Shown here: piece after piece, positions 34,127 through 42,108 of the stretch
Position numbering within the stretch: the first letter of the stretch is position 1
Layout of the letters: each line of letters starts with the position of its first letter
Assembly: GCA_937899715.1 (NCBI GenBank)
Contig: CALCNX010000051.1
Span: 1-64,000 of the forward strand
DNA: 64,000 bases
DNA from: an uncultured bacterium
GTDB taxonomy: Bacteria > Bacteroidota > Ignavibacteria > Kapaibacteriales > UBA4661
Direction of reading: 5' to 3'
Program-made: the position numbers and the translations under genes
Notes under the pieces: generated by a model
Databases searched by the model: none
Told to the model about the DNA's origin: nothing
What the model saw: only the letters and a program-made list of their open reading frames with translations

Positions 34127-35062
34127 GTGGAACAAACCGGCATAAAACGTCTCTATTACTCCATCAGCGAGGTTAGTAATCTCGTTGATGAGGAGCAGTA
34201 CGTCCTGCGCTATTGGGAAACTGAATTTGAGCAGTTACGACCACAGAAAAATCGTGCCGGCAATAGAATTTACAACGAAAAAGACATCCAAATTATCCGC
34301 ACCATTCAGCAGTTATTGCGTATAAAGCGCTTTACTATTGACGGTGCAAAAGAGCATCTGAAAACTGTCCAATTCGACACGAAAACCGCAGAAGAAAGAC
34401 TTCCTGAAGAAGAGCATTTGACGGAAATATCTCGCAATGGCGTGGTGAACAGCGAACTGACGAGTGATACAGCAGAATTGAGCAGCATTGCGGAGTTAAA
34501 CAATACTACGGAGTCAAACGAGATTGCAGAGTCAAATGGGGAAGTTACCGCAACAACATTGCTCCAGCATTCTGAAATAAATCCACCCCCACCACTTACC
34601 ATAGAAGCGGAAACGTCGCCTGCCGAGACCACTCCTTCTGCAAACGGTGAGGCGTATTCTTTTTCGCGGACAATGCAGGCAGAGTGGTATGCACCGACAA
34701 CCATAGATACCTCTGCACTGCTCTCCATTCCTACGCTCGTGCCGGATACGCTGCATGACGGCGAAGTAGCGCTGGCAAGTGAGGAGACTGTTCGTAGTGA
34801 AGCCGTAAGCAATGTAGCTCTTCAAGAACAAACCCCAATAGAACAACCGCTTCCGGTGACGGAAGCGACGACGACGGCGAGCACATTGCTTCCCAACGAA
34901 ACAAACAATCGTGTAGCTCCCGAAGCCAGACCATCTGCTGCCTTTAGCCGTGCAGAACTCCTCGACTTACGCAACGCGCTGCGTCAGGTTCTGCGCTTGC
35001 TTGAGCCGACCCAGATCAATGACTCACTGCCCACCACCGATACTACCGAAACCACCATCTAA
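34127..35062 (+). CDS. MerR-family transcriptional regulator with long low-complexity tail
   Basis: A DNA-binding regulator: the N-terminal MerR-type winged helix-turn-helix (KRLYYSISEVSNLVDEEQYVLRYWE and NRAGNRIYNEKDIQII, in parts) is a close match to the form common in FCB bacteria. The GTG at 34127 is chosen because it begins just before this domain; the frame stays open to 33917, but that part overlaps rpoZ and its terminator and is not MerR-like. After residue about 90 comes a long acidic/Ser/Thr/Asn-rich region with imperfect repeats (AELSSIAELNNT, ESNEIAESNGE), and a helical C-terminal end (LLDLRNALRQVLRLLEP) likely used for dimerisation. The effector is not evident; no ligand-binding domain is seen. 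The DUF3109 gene begins 9 bases downstream. Confidence 0.85.
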   Translation: MEQTGIKRLYYSISEVSNLVDEEQYVLRYWETEFEQLRPQKNRAGNRIYNEKDIQIIRTIQQLLRIKRFTIDGAKEHLKTVQFDTKTAEERLPEEEHLTEISRNGVVNSELTSDTAELSSIAELNNTTESNEIAESNGEVTATTLLQHSEINPPPPLTIEAETSPAETTPSANGEAYSFSRTMQAEWYAPTTIDTSALLSIPTLVPDTLHDGEVALASEETVRSEAVSNVALQEQTPIEQPLPVTEATTTASTLLPNETNNRVAPEARPSAAFSRAELLDLRNALRQVLRLLEPTQINDSLPTTDTTETTI

Positions 35063-35071
35063 GCGGCTTCT

Positions 35072-35647
35072 ATGTTCCTGATAGACAATATCCTTGTTGA
35101 CGAAAAAATCGTAAGTACACCATTCTTATGCGAACTCAGCAAGTGCAAAGGCGCGTGCTGCACCGTCAAGGGTGGTCAAGGCGCACCATTACTGGATGAA
35201 GAGATTACTCTCCTTGAAAATTCTATCAAGCCCGCATCGAAATACCTCTCGGAACGTTCTAAAGCTGAAATTGCCAAGCATGGCTCGTGGGAAGGCGCAC
35301 CCGGCGAACACACGACGGTTTGCATTGATGATGCCGATTGTGTATTCGTTTACTACGAAGGCGATGTGGCAAAATGCGCTATTGAAAAAGCATATTTCGA
35401 GGGGCAAAACGAATTCCGCAAGCCGCTTTCGTGCCATTTATTTCCCATTCGCATTACTGATTTTCAGGGCGACTACCTCTATTACGATACATTTGACGAA
35501 TGTAAGCCCGCGCTCGAACACGGCGCTCGCCAGAATGTGCATGTTCCCGAAACCGTCAAGGAAGCGCTTATTCGCGCCTACGGTGAGGAATGGTATGGAA
35601 AACTCAATATTCTTGTTCAGGATAGAAAACAGTCTCAGTCTCATTAA
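35072..35647 (+). CDS. DUF3109 / YkgJ-like cysteine-cluster protein
   Basis: A 191-residue soluble protein of the DUF3109 family, widespread in Bacteroidota. It has a cysteine-rich putative metal site: CELSKCKGACC near residues 20-30, then CIDDADC, KCAIEKAYFEG, SCHLFPIRI and DECKPALEHG. The pattern resembles YkgJ-type zinc or iron-sulfur proteins. No enzymatic function is established for the family. It lies 9 bases after the MerR gene and 15 bases before an SDR gene, so the three are probably one transcript. Confidence 0.88.
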   Translation: MFLIDNILVDEKIVSTPFLCELSKCKGACCTVKGGQGAPLLDEEITLLENSIKPASKYLSERSKAEIAKHGSWEGAPGEHTTVCIDDADCVFVYYEGDVAKCAIEKAYFEGQNEFRKPLSCHLFPIRITDFQGDYLYYDTFDECKPALEHGARQNVHVPETVKEALIRAYGEEWYGKLNILVQDRKQSQSH

Positions 35648-35662
35648 AACCTCTCTCTACCC

Positions 35663-36385
35663 ATGAAACTCAAAAATAAAATCACGATTGTCGCCGGAGG
35701 CGCAGGCAATATCGGCGAAGGCATTGTGCGGAGGCACTTAGAAGAAGGCGCGACGGTTATTGTTCCCTCGCGGACGCTGAATCGTATTGACGGCTTGCAA
35801 GGCTATGTGAGCGATGTTACGACGGGTAATCTTATTCCTTACCAAGCAAACATCGGCACATTTGCAGGAGCACAAGAATTTGTACGGAATGTGCTGGAAG
35901 AGCATGGTAAGATTGATATCTGTGTCGCTTCGCTAGGCGGCTGGTGGGGCGGTAAAAGCCTTTCCGAACTTGGGGCGGACGATTGGCACGAGGTTCTCAA
36001 TAACAATCTTCACCCGCATTTCTATCTTGCCCGCGCCGTTCTGCCTTCCATGCAAGAAGCAAAGTCCGGCACGTATATTTTTATGGCAGGTCCGGGCGGC
36101 GTTGTTCCTGTACGCAAATCGGAGATTGTAGCAGTGGCGGGGATAGCACAAATGAAAATGGCAGAGGCATTTGCAACAGAGATGCGCCCGTTCGATGTAA
36201 AAGTCTATCAACTGTTTATCGCTGACATTGCCACGCGCCAAGCAGCCCGCGAGAAAACCGCGTCTTCCATCACCCCCGAAGAAATCGGCGATTATACGCT
36301 CCAACTCTACACGGGCGAAGTGAAAGAACCCAACAATTATATTCAGAAATTCATGCGCGTAACCCTGCCGTGGTTTCGAGTGTGA
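35663..36385 (+). CDS. SDR-fold protein lacking the catalytic Tyr-Lys pair
   Basis: A 240-residue Rossmann-fold protein of the short-chain dehydrogenase superfamily. The nucleotide-binding turn VAGGAGNIGEG replaces the usual TGxxxGIG, and NNNLHPHFYLARAVLP matches the NxxxxF helix alpha-4 region. Where classical SDRs have Ser and YxxxK, this protein reads FMAGPGGVVP and then EIVAVAGIAQMKMAEAF. Aligning the AQ of the following helix puts Val at the Tyr position and Gly at the Lys position. It is therefore unlikely to be a classical dehydrogenase and may be a reductase with another mechanism, or a binding protein. It follows the DUF3109 gene by 15 bases; purM is 50 bases downstream. Confidence 0.82.
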   Translation: MKLKNKITIVAGGAGNIGEGIVRRHLEEGATVIVPSRTLNRIDGLQGYVSDVTTGNLIPYQANIGTFAGAQEFVRNVLEEHGKIDICVASLGGWWGGKSLSELGADDWHEVLNNNLHPHFYLARAVLPSMQEAKSGTYIFMAGPGGVVPVRKSEIVAVAGIAQMKMAEAFATEMRPFDVKVYQLFIADIATRQAAREKTASSITPEEIGDYTLQLYTGEVKEPNNYIQKFMRVTLPWFRV

Positions 36386-36435
36386 TTTGTTTTTGCAATT
36401 TGTAATTTTTATTCCATATCTCTCATTTCAGACCG

Positions 36436-37434
36436 ATGGACTATAAATCAGCCGGAGTAAGCATTGAAGCGGGCGAAGAACTTGTTGACCGCATAAAACC
36501 TCTTGTACGTTCCACTTTCACGCCACGTGTTCTGACAGACATCGGGCTTTTCGGAGCGTGCTTCGATGCGCGTTTCCCGGACTATGAGCATCCTGTCTTG
36601 GTTTCAAGTGTGGACGGCGTTGGCACGAAATTGAAAATTGCCTTTATGACAGGCAAGCACGATACCGTTGGGCAATGCCTCGTGAATCATTGTGTGAATG
36701 ATATTCTCGTCTGTGGCGCATCACCGCTCTATTTCATGGATTATTTTGCTACGGGCAAATTGGCAGTCGGTACGGCGGAACAGGTCATTTCGGGCTTTGC
36801 TACGGCGTGCCGCGAAAATGGCTGTGCGCTTATCGGCGGCGAAACGGCGGAAATGCCCTCCATGTACAGCGAAGGCGAATACGACGTAGCCGGAACGATT
36901 GTGGGCGTAGTAGAAAAATCGAAAATGCTGCGCGGCGATAGCGTTCAAGAAGGCGACGTACTCTTGGGTTTGCGCTCAAGCGGCTTGCACACCAACGGCT
37001 ATTCACTTGCCCGCACCGTCCTTTTCCCGCGCTTCACGCCGGAGCAATATTTCGACGACCTCGGCATGACCCTTGGCGAAGCGCTGTTGGCGGTTCACAA
37101 GTCATATTTGCCTGTTGTGAAGCCGATTCTGGAGCGCCCCGATGCGCACGAGCTTATTCACGGGCTTTCGCATATTACAGGAGGCGGCATCGTGGGCAAT
37201 ACCAAGCGCGTCGTTCCGAAACACTTACGCCTTGAGGTGGACTGGTCGGCATGGGAACTGCCACCGCTTTTTGCACTTATTCAGCGTGAAGGAAACATCA
37301 CCGACGAAGAAATGCGCCACGTCTTTAATCTCGGTATCGGTTTTATTCTCATTACACCGGAAAAGAGTGTGGAAGCGCTTTCGCAGCTTTTACCAGAGAA
37401 ACCGATTGTGATGGGGCGCGTGGGAAAAGGGTAA
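36436..37434 (+). CDS. purM: Phosphoribosylformylglycinamidine cyclo-ligase (AIR synthetase)
   Basis: Closes the imidazole ring of AIR from FGAM with ATP in purine synthesis. The 332-residue protein begins MDYKSAGVSIEAGEELVDRIK, the PurM hallmark, and contains the ATP/substrate motifs VSSVDGVGTKLKIAF, NHCVNDILVCGASPLYFMDY, ALIGGETAEMP, DVAGTIVGVVEK and HITGGGIVGNTKRV. Length is normal. No other pur gene is adjacent. About 35 bases downstream the sequence turns AT-rich where the restriction-modification genes begin, so purM marks the left edge of a likely insertion. Confidence 0.97.
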   Translation: MDYKSAGVSIEAGEELVDRIKPLVRSTFTPRVLTDIGLFGACFDARFPDYEHPVLVSSVDGVGTKLKIAFMTGKHDTVGQCLVNHCVNDILVCGASPLYFMDYFATGKLAVGTAEQVISGFATACRENGCALIGGETAEMPSMYSEGEYDVAGTIVGVVEKSKMLRGDSVQEGDVLLGLRSSGLHTNGYSLARTVLFPRFTPEQYFDDLGMTLGEALLAVHKSYLPVVKPILERPDAHELIHGLSHITGGGIVGNTKRVVPKHLRLEVDWSAWELPPLFALIQREGNITDEEMRHVFNLGIGFILITPEKSVEALSQLLPEKPIVMGRVGKG

Positions 37435-37469
37435 TAAATATTGTCAACGAATCAATAATTCAGTTACAA

Positions 37470-38276
37470 ATGGGTAAAAAACAAGAAGTTCTTATAAAGC
37501 TGTTCCAAATTTGCCAACATCGGAACGATTACACTTTTGATAATGACCTTGTAAAAAATGTCTGCCGAGAGATTGGCTTTGGTAATCCATTTGATGTTAC
37601 GAAAATTGATAACATCAGTGTCTTACCAAACCTTCTACGAGAAAACGACTACGCGGTTATACATATCGGCGACGGACAGCATAAATTTATTCAAGGGATT
37701 GCCAACATTTACCATTCGTTTGAGCCGGTTAACACTACCGTCGAATGGAAATATCGGAAAAGCCTCCTAAACGAATATAATAGCAGCGAGTCGAATATTT
37801 TATCTGTAGCCAATAATCAACGAATCCTTCATCACTTCCTGTTTGGCGAGGATAGAGAATTTGACAATGCCGATATTGCCTTGCGACCGAAGACATATTT
37901 CCCTCACCGAACCAAAACGAATTTAGAATATTTTTTTGGACAGCAGGAAAAGGTAACAGCAACTCAGATACAAATTGAGATTGACTTGACGATTGAATAT
38001 AAAGGGGTTATTGGAATTTTTGAGGCAAAGAACGGGCAACCAGATAATTTTTCTGTGTACCAGTTATACCATCCGTTCTTGTACTATCATAATGCCCGTC
38101 AGCGTCCGGAATTACAAAGCAAAATCAGGGACATCCTCTGTACATATATTGTTCGCACGGTCAAAGAGGGAAATTCTGAACTGCGACTTTGGTGCTACAA
38201 GTTCACTAATCCGCTTGATATTACGTCCATTGTCTTACAGCAAGCAGCTTGTTACAAACTTATTGGTCAACCATAA
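37470..38276 (+). CDS. Type II restriction endonuclease (PD-(D/E)xK-like)
   Basis: A 268-residue protein likely to cut DNA at a site protected by the methyltransferase encoded next. A PD-(D/E)xK-like core is visible: Asp172 in IEIDLTIEY, then after two strands Glu185 and Lys187 in IFEAKNG. I do not recognise a named subfamily or its recognition sequence. The stop overlaps the methyltransferase start by one base (TAATG), giving tight coupling, with the nuclease first. This order is risky on entry to a new host without a methylase already made, so its expression may be weak or controlled. The gene is clearly more AT-rich than purM before it, consistent with transfer. Confidence 0.75.
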   Translation: MGKKQEVLIKLFQICQHRNDYTFDNDLVKNVCREIGFGNPFDVTKIDNISVLPNLLRENDYAVIHIGDGQHKFIQGIANIYHSFEPVNTTVEWKYRKSLLNEYNSSESNILSVANNQRILHHFLFGEDREFDNADIALRPKTYFPHRTKTNLEYFFGQQEKVTATQIQIEIDLTIEYKGVIGIFEAKNGQPDNFSVYQLYHPFLYYHNARQRPELQSKIRDILCTYIVRTVKEGNSELRLWCYKFTNPLDITSIVLQQAACYKLIGQP

Positions 38277-39115
38277 TGCTTCGTGAAGAGTATATCAATA
38301 CAATTTTTAATAAAGACATTTTACAAGTTCTGCGCTCTTTGCCAGACGGATGTTTGGATGTCGTCTATGGCGATCCCGATTACAATGTCGGCATTAATTA
38401 TGCCGGAAAAAATTATACAACCGCTTGGCATGAATATATTGATTGGTATATTGAGCTAACACGAGAATCCATGCGCGTTCTCAAGCCAACAGGAAATTTA
38501 TTTTTGATTAACTATCCTAAGCAAAATTCGTATTTGCGGGTAAAATACTTAGATGATAATGCCTATTCTGTGCACGATTACGTTTGGGTGTATAACACTA
38601 ATGTTGGTCATAGCCACAGGCATTTCACAACGGCACATCGCTCTATCCTACACGCTACTAAGTCTAAAGAGAATCATTTTTACAAAGACAATGTAGCACA
38701 ACCATATCTGAATCCCAATGATAAGCGCATCAAACAACGTATTGCAGAAGGGCATAAGGGTAGAATGCCTTATTCTTGGCTCTATTTTGACTTAGTAAAA
38801 AATGTCTCTAAAGATAAAACCTTTCATGCTTGCCAGATACCCCTTGGTTTAGTGGAAATGATGATACAAGCGACTACAAATGAAGGCGATGATGTGTGCA
38901 TCTTATTTGGCGGATCCGGCTCGGAAATTATTCGTTGTAAAGAACTTGGGCGCAATTTCGTTTCATCTGAGCTGCACCCTGATTATTACCAAATGATCCT
39001 CGAAAGAATTGCCAATAACGGAAAAATCAACAATGAACATCGCTTGCCATTTCTTCAGGATAAAATTAGCAGCCTCAATAATGCTCCTATTACTCAATCT
39101 GAATTGTTTGCCTAA
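38276..39115 (+). CDS. Type II DNA methyltransferase (N4/N6, beta-class order)
   Basis: A 279-residue amino-methyltransferase using S-adenosylmethionine. The catalytic motif IV is DPDY (Asp33-Tyr36) rather than the common DPPY; the SAM-binding motif I (LFGGSGSEIIRCKELGR, Phe211-Gly215) comes near the C-terminus. Motif IV before motif I, with the recognition region between, defines the beta class. It should methylate adenine N6 or cytosine N4 at the site cut by the upstream nuclease. The ATG at 38276 overlaps the nuclease stop by one base; the frame is open nine codons earlier within the nuclease. AT-rich like its partner. The pair forms a compact two-gene module with no controller gene visible. 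Confidence 0.88.
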   Translation: MLREEYINTIFNKDILQVLRSLPDGCLDVVYGDPDYNVGINYAGKNYTTAWHEYIDWYIELTRESMRVLKPTGNLFLINYPKQNSYLRVKYLDDNAYSVHDYVWVYNTNVGHSHRHFTTAHRSILHATKSKENHFYKDNVAQPYLNPNDKRIKQRIAEGHKGRMPYSWLYFDLVKNVSKDKTFHACQIPLGLVEMMIQATTNEGDDVCILFGGSGSEIIRCKELGRNFVSSELHPDYYQMILERIANNGKINNEHRLPFLQDKISSLNNAPITQSELFA

Positions 39116-39175
39116 CCATGCTTTTTTGTTAATTAATGATATTTTGCCTCTTTATCACCACTTTCGATACCACCC

Positions 39176-39883
39176 ATGAACACCCAAGACCTCGACCAAG
39201 CCGAACTCAACACCGAGTACGAAGAACCCGACATGATGCCGCCGCCCAAGCGCCGCAACTGGCTCATCGTCTATGGTTTGATTGGCGTGCTGGGCATTAC
39301 GGGCTTGACTCTGATTGCACTTTACCGCCAAGCACCCAAGCGGAGCGCACCCGTCGCAAAGCGCACCATTCCTGCCACACGGACGGTCTTTACGTCTGTG
39401 CTTTCGCCTGTGGATTCAGTAACGGCGCGGCATATCGTGGATGACGCAACCCGTGAAATTGGCGCAGATTCCGCCATGACCGAAATGTTTGTGAGCGGAA
39501 CGGCTGTGTACAAGCGCTGCACATCTCTGAAAGATTTTCAAAATCTCTTTTTGCAAGCACTCGTCAGCGCAGAACCGGAAAACCTCAAACGTCAAGCGCT
39601 CTTGCTTTCGCACGTGGCGGGCGTAATTACGAGCAACATTTTGCCCACGAAACTCTTCATCATCGGGCGTATAGCCGAAGAAGATTTCGTACCACAGGAG
39701 AAACGGCTTATCGGCTTTTCTAAAGCACTCGGAGCACGGAGCGAGTCGCTGGCACGGGTGGATATTGTAACGTATATCCCAAACTCAAAGGCTGCTTCGG
39801 GGCAAACCACCGTGCGCGAGAAATTCCTGACGACGCTCAAACTCGGTAAATACGGGGTTGTGGAACACCCGTTTTCGTGGTAA
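39176..39883 (+). CDS. Membrane-anchored protein of unknown function
   Basis: A 235-residue protein that I do not recognise. It has an acidic, Pro-rich cytoplasmic N-terminus (residues 1-26, EEPDMMPPPKRR), one membrane helix (about 29-49, WLIVYGLIGVLGITGLTLIAL) and an exported domain of about 180 residues without cysteines in pairs or catalytic motifs. The topology (short inside, long outside) fits a single-pass inner-membrane protein. Base composition returns to the local norm, so it lies outside the AT-rich restriction-modification island. A palindromic intergenic element begins immediately after its stop codon. Confidence 0.75.
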   Translation: MNTQDLDQAELNTEYEEPDMMPPPKRRNWLIVYGLIGVLGITGLTLIALYRQAPKRSAPVAKRTIPATRTVFTSVLSPVDSVTARHIVDDATREIGADSAMTEMFVSGTAVYKRCTSLKDFQNLFLQALVSAEPENLKRQALLLSHVAGVITSNILPTKLFIIGRIAEEDFVPQEKRLIGFSKALGARSESLARVDIVTYIPNSKAASGQTTVREKFLTTLKLGKYGVVEHPFSW

Positions 39884-40060
39884 CTGAAGTTATGTTTTGT
39901 CAAGAACTTCCCCTCTTTGTTCCAAAGAGGGGTGTCCAAGCGGCAGCGAGGACGGGGTGTTGCTTTGTCCATTACCGCCAGACTACCCCGTCAGTCCTCG
40001 CTTCGCTGGACTGCCACCCCTTCACACAGTGAAGGGGAATTTCAGAAAGTGTAACTTCAG
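39884..40060. repeat. 177-bp palindromic intergenic element (MITE-like)
   Basis: The element is bounded by 9-bp terminal inverted repeats CTGAAGTTA (39884-39892) and TAACTTCAG (40052-40060). Inside, two perfect hairpins stand near the ends: CCCCTCTTTG/CAAAGAGGGG (39910-39919, 39923-39932) and CCCCTTCAC/GTGAAGGGG (40017-40025, 40029-40037). Longer imperfect complements between the halves (GCAGCGAGGACGGGGT against ACCCCGTC..CCTCGC) would let the whole region fold as a branched cruciform. It codes for nothing. It could act as a transcript end after the orphan gene, but its shape is that of a small non-autonomous mobile or BIME-like element. Confidence 0.75.
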
Positions 40061-40117
40061 GTGGTAATTGTTAGATAAACTATTCTTTTCGGCACAACTA
40101 TCGCAAATGGCAGCAAT

Positions 40118-40768
40118 ATGGCACAGAACGAATCGCTCAAAATTTTTCCGGTCGAATCGGGTCCCGTTGCAACCTACGGCTATATGATTTCCGACAGTGC
40201 CGCAGGTGTGGCAGCAGTCATAGATGTTCCACTTGAAAGCGCCGACCATTTTTTGGAAGCCGCCGCGCAAGAGAAGGTGAGCATCACGCACATTCTTCTC
40301 ACACACTCCCATTGGGATCATACGGGCGACGCGGCAAAATTGCAACGTGCTTCGGGAGCGCATATTTACGTGCATCCCGACGACGAGTATCGCATGGGCG
40401 AACCAAACAAATACACCGGATTCCCGCTCCCCTTCACGCTTGAAGCCTGCAAAGCCGATGGCGGCTACTTGCGCGGTGGCGATACACTGAGCGTGGGCGC
40501 GTGGGTGCTTGAAGTCCGCCACACACCCGGACACACCGAAGGTGGCATCTGCTTTATAGACCATGTACGGAAACTGGCATTTGTGGGCGATACGCTTTTT
40601 GCGGGCAGCATCGGGAGGACAGATTTGCCGGGCGGCGACCACGAAACGCTGCTGAATGCCATTCGCACAGAACTCTTCCCGTTGGACGATGATTTTATCG
40701 TCTTCCCCGGACACGGCGAGCGCACACGTATTGGCGTAGAGCGCCGGACAAATCCTTTTCTCGTCTAG
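40118..40768 (+). CDS. Metallo-beta-lactamase-fold hydrolase (glyoxalase II-like)
   Basis: A 216-residue hydrolase with the binuclear metal motif THSHWDHTGDA (His63, His65, Asp67, His68), the later ligands in RHTPGHTEGGICF and FVGDTLFAGSIGRTD, and the final HGERT histidine. This set is typical of the small glyoxalase-II-like subgroup (YcbL, hydroxyacylglutathione hydrolase-like, persulfide dioxygenase-like). The natural substrate is not determined by sequence. It lies after the palindromic element and 26 bases before a glycosyltransferase gene on the same strand. Confidence 0.9.
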   Translation: MAQNESLKIFPVESGPVATYGYMISDSAAGVAAVIDVPLESADHFLEAAAQEKVSITHILLTHSHWDHTGDAAKLQRASGAHIYVHPDDEYRMGEPNKYTGFPLPFTLEACKADGGYLRGGDTLSVGAWVLEVRHTPGHTEGGICFIDHVRKLAFVGDTLFAGSIGRTDLPGGDHETLLNAIRTELFPLDDDFIVFPGHGERTRIGVERRTNPFLV

Positions 40769-40794
40769 CCCTTCTCAATCAAGCCAAGCCATAA

Positions 40795-42051
40795 ATGCGC
40801 CTATCACGTCTCATTAATCTCGCCTTCGCTTTTAGGGAAATTCTCTTTTCTCGTTTCGGTGCGCACCAACCAAACGCACCAATGAATGAAGAACAACGTT
40901 TGCACGTGCGCCGAATACTGGTCTTTGGATATTTAGGACTAGGCGACGGAGTGATGATTTTACCCGCACTTCGGGCAATGAAAGAACTCTTTCCCAACGC
41001 TTCATTTGATTTTCTCGGCTCCAAGCGCACAGCCGCTTACCATGTTCTCAAGCTCTCCGACCTTTTTTCCGAAATGCACTTTTTTGAGTTTAAGGATGCA
41101 ACGCTCTCGGAACGCCGCAGAATGAATCGCTTTCTTGTGGAGCAAGGCTATGACTGCGTTTTCTGTTCGTACACTGCACCGATTGAGCATTTTGTGCCTT
41201 TTCTTAACACTGTCCCACACCGCGCCGGACATACACTTGCCGTTAAAAATGCCAGCAAAACAAGATTCCGCCCCGATTGGCTCTTGAACTATCAAGCAGC
41301 TCTTGCGCCGGACGAGCAGATACACGAGACCGAGCGTTACGCCCGCGTTGTTCGGGCAATAGCAGAAGGAGCGAGTGTTCCAACTAATGAAGCGGCGTTT
41401 CGCTTCTTTGCACCGCCTACGACTAACAAAGCACACTTTGCACCGCGCTCTGCGTCTCGCATTGCGCCGCGCATTGCCATTCACGCCGCCGTCAGCCCGC
41501 TTCTGGCATGGAAGAATTGGGGAACGGAGCGCTTTGTGGCGCTCTCAAAGCGTCTTGTGAGCGAATACACTGCCGAAATCACGCTTTTGGGCGATGCTTC
41601 GGAGCGCGAGTTGCTGGAAGAAATCGCACGGGAAATCAACGCAAATAGAAATGATGCACCCAAAGCCATCGTCTCCACGCCCCGCGTGGGCGACCACAGC
41701 ACCGAAAGCCTTGCAGCGACTTGTCGTGTGCTTGCTGAGAGCGATATTTTTGTCGGGAATGAAAGTGGCGTTGGGCATATTGCGATGGCACTTGGAGTGC
41801 CAACGGTACGCATTTTTGGTATGACAGATTATGCAAGTTTTCGGTCGCTGAACGCCGACAAACACACGGACATTCGGAAAGATTTGCCATGCAGTCCGTG
41901 TTTTGTCTTGGGGCACATTAAGCCAAGCAGTATGAATATGACAAATTGTGGACATCGGAACTGCCTCAACACTATTACTGTGGATGAAGTGTGTGCGGAA
42001 GTCGCTCGCAAACTTATTTTGGTACGCTCAGATACAGCCCAAGTGCGGTGA
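40795..42051 (+). CDS. Glycosyltransferase family 9 (heptosyltransferase-like)
   Basis: A 418-residue GT-B enzyme related to ADP-heptose:LPS heptosyltransferases. The N-terminal half has ILVFGYLGLGDGVMILPALRA (in parts: ILVFGYLGLGD, LPALRAM), the acceptor-side signature of GT9. The C-terminal half has AIHAAVSPLLAWKNWGTERF, VTLLGD-like EITLLGDASE, and the donor-site motif FVGNESGVGHIAMALGVPTVRIFG. It probably adds a sugar to lipid-linked glycan or LPS core. ATG at 40795 is used; ATG at 40882 is a possible later start close to the conserved domain. A flippase gene follows, supporting a surface-glycan assembly role. A cysteine-rich patch near the C-terminus (CSPCFVLG ... NCGHRNC) is unusual but seen in some GT9 proteins. 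Confidence 0.88.
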   Translation: MRLSRLINLAFAFREILFSRFGAHQPNAPMNEEQRLHVRRILVFGYLGLGDGVMILPALRAMKELFPNASFDFLGSKRTAAYHVLKLSDLFSEMHFFEFKDATLSERRRMNRFLVEQGYDCVFCSYTAPIEHFVPFLNTVPHRAGHTLAVKNASKTRFRPDWLLNYQAALAPDEQIHETERYARVVRAIAEGASVPTNEAAFRFFAPPTTNKAHFAPRSASRIAPRIAIHAAVSPLLAWKNWGTERFVALSKRLVSEYTAEITLLGDASERELLEEIAREINANRNDAPKAIVSTPRVGDHSTESLAATCRVLAESDIFVGNESGVGHIAMALGVPTVRIFGMTDYASFRSLNADKHTDIRKDLPCSPCFVLGHIKPSSMNMTNCGHRNCLNTITVDEVCAEVARKLILVRSDTAQVR

Positions 42052-42065
42052 TTCCTCTCGCTTGA

Positions 42066-42092
42066 CTCATAATTCGTAATTTTTCATTCCTC
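42066..42092. repeat. ATTCGTAATT-family intergenic repeat before the flippase gene
   Basis: CATAATTCGTAATTTTTCAT and following ATTCCTCAT resemble the repeat units before yidC and before the E2 gene. The repeat fills most of the 57-base gap between the glycosyltransferase and the flippase. Confidence 0.55.
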
Positions 42093-42108
42093 ATTTTCTA
42101 CGCCCCCT

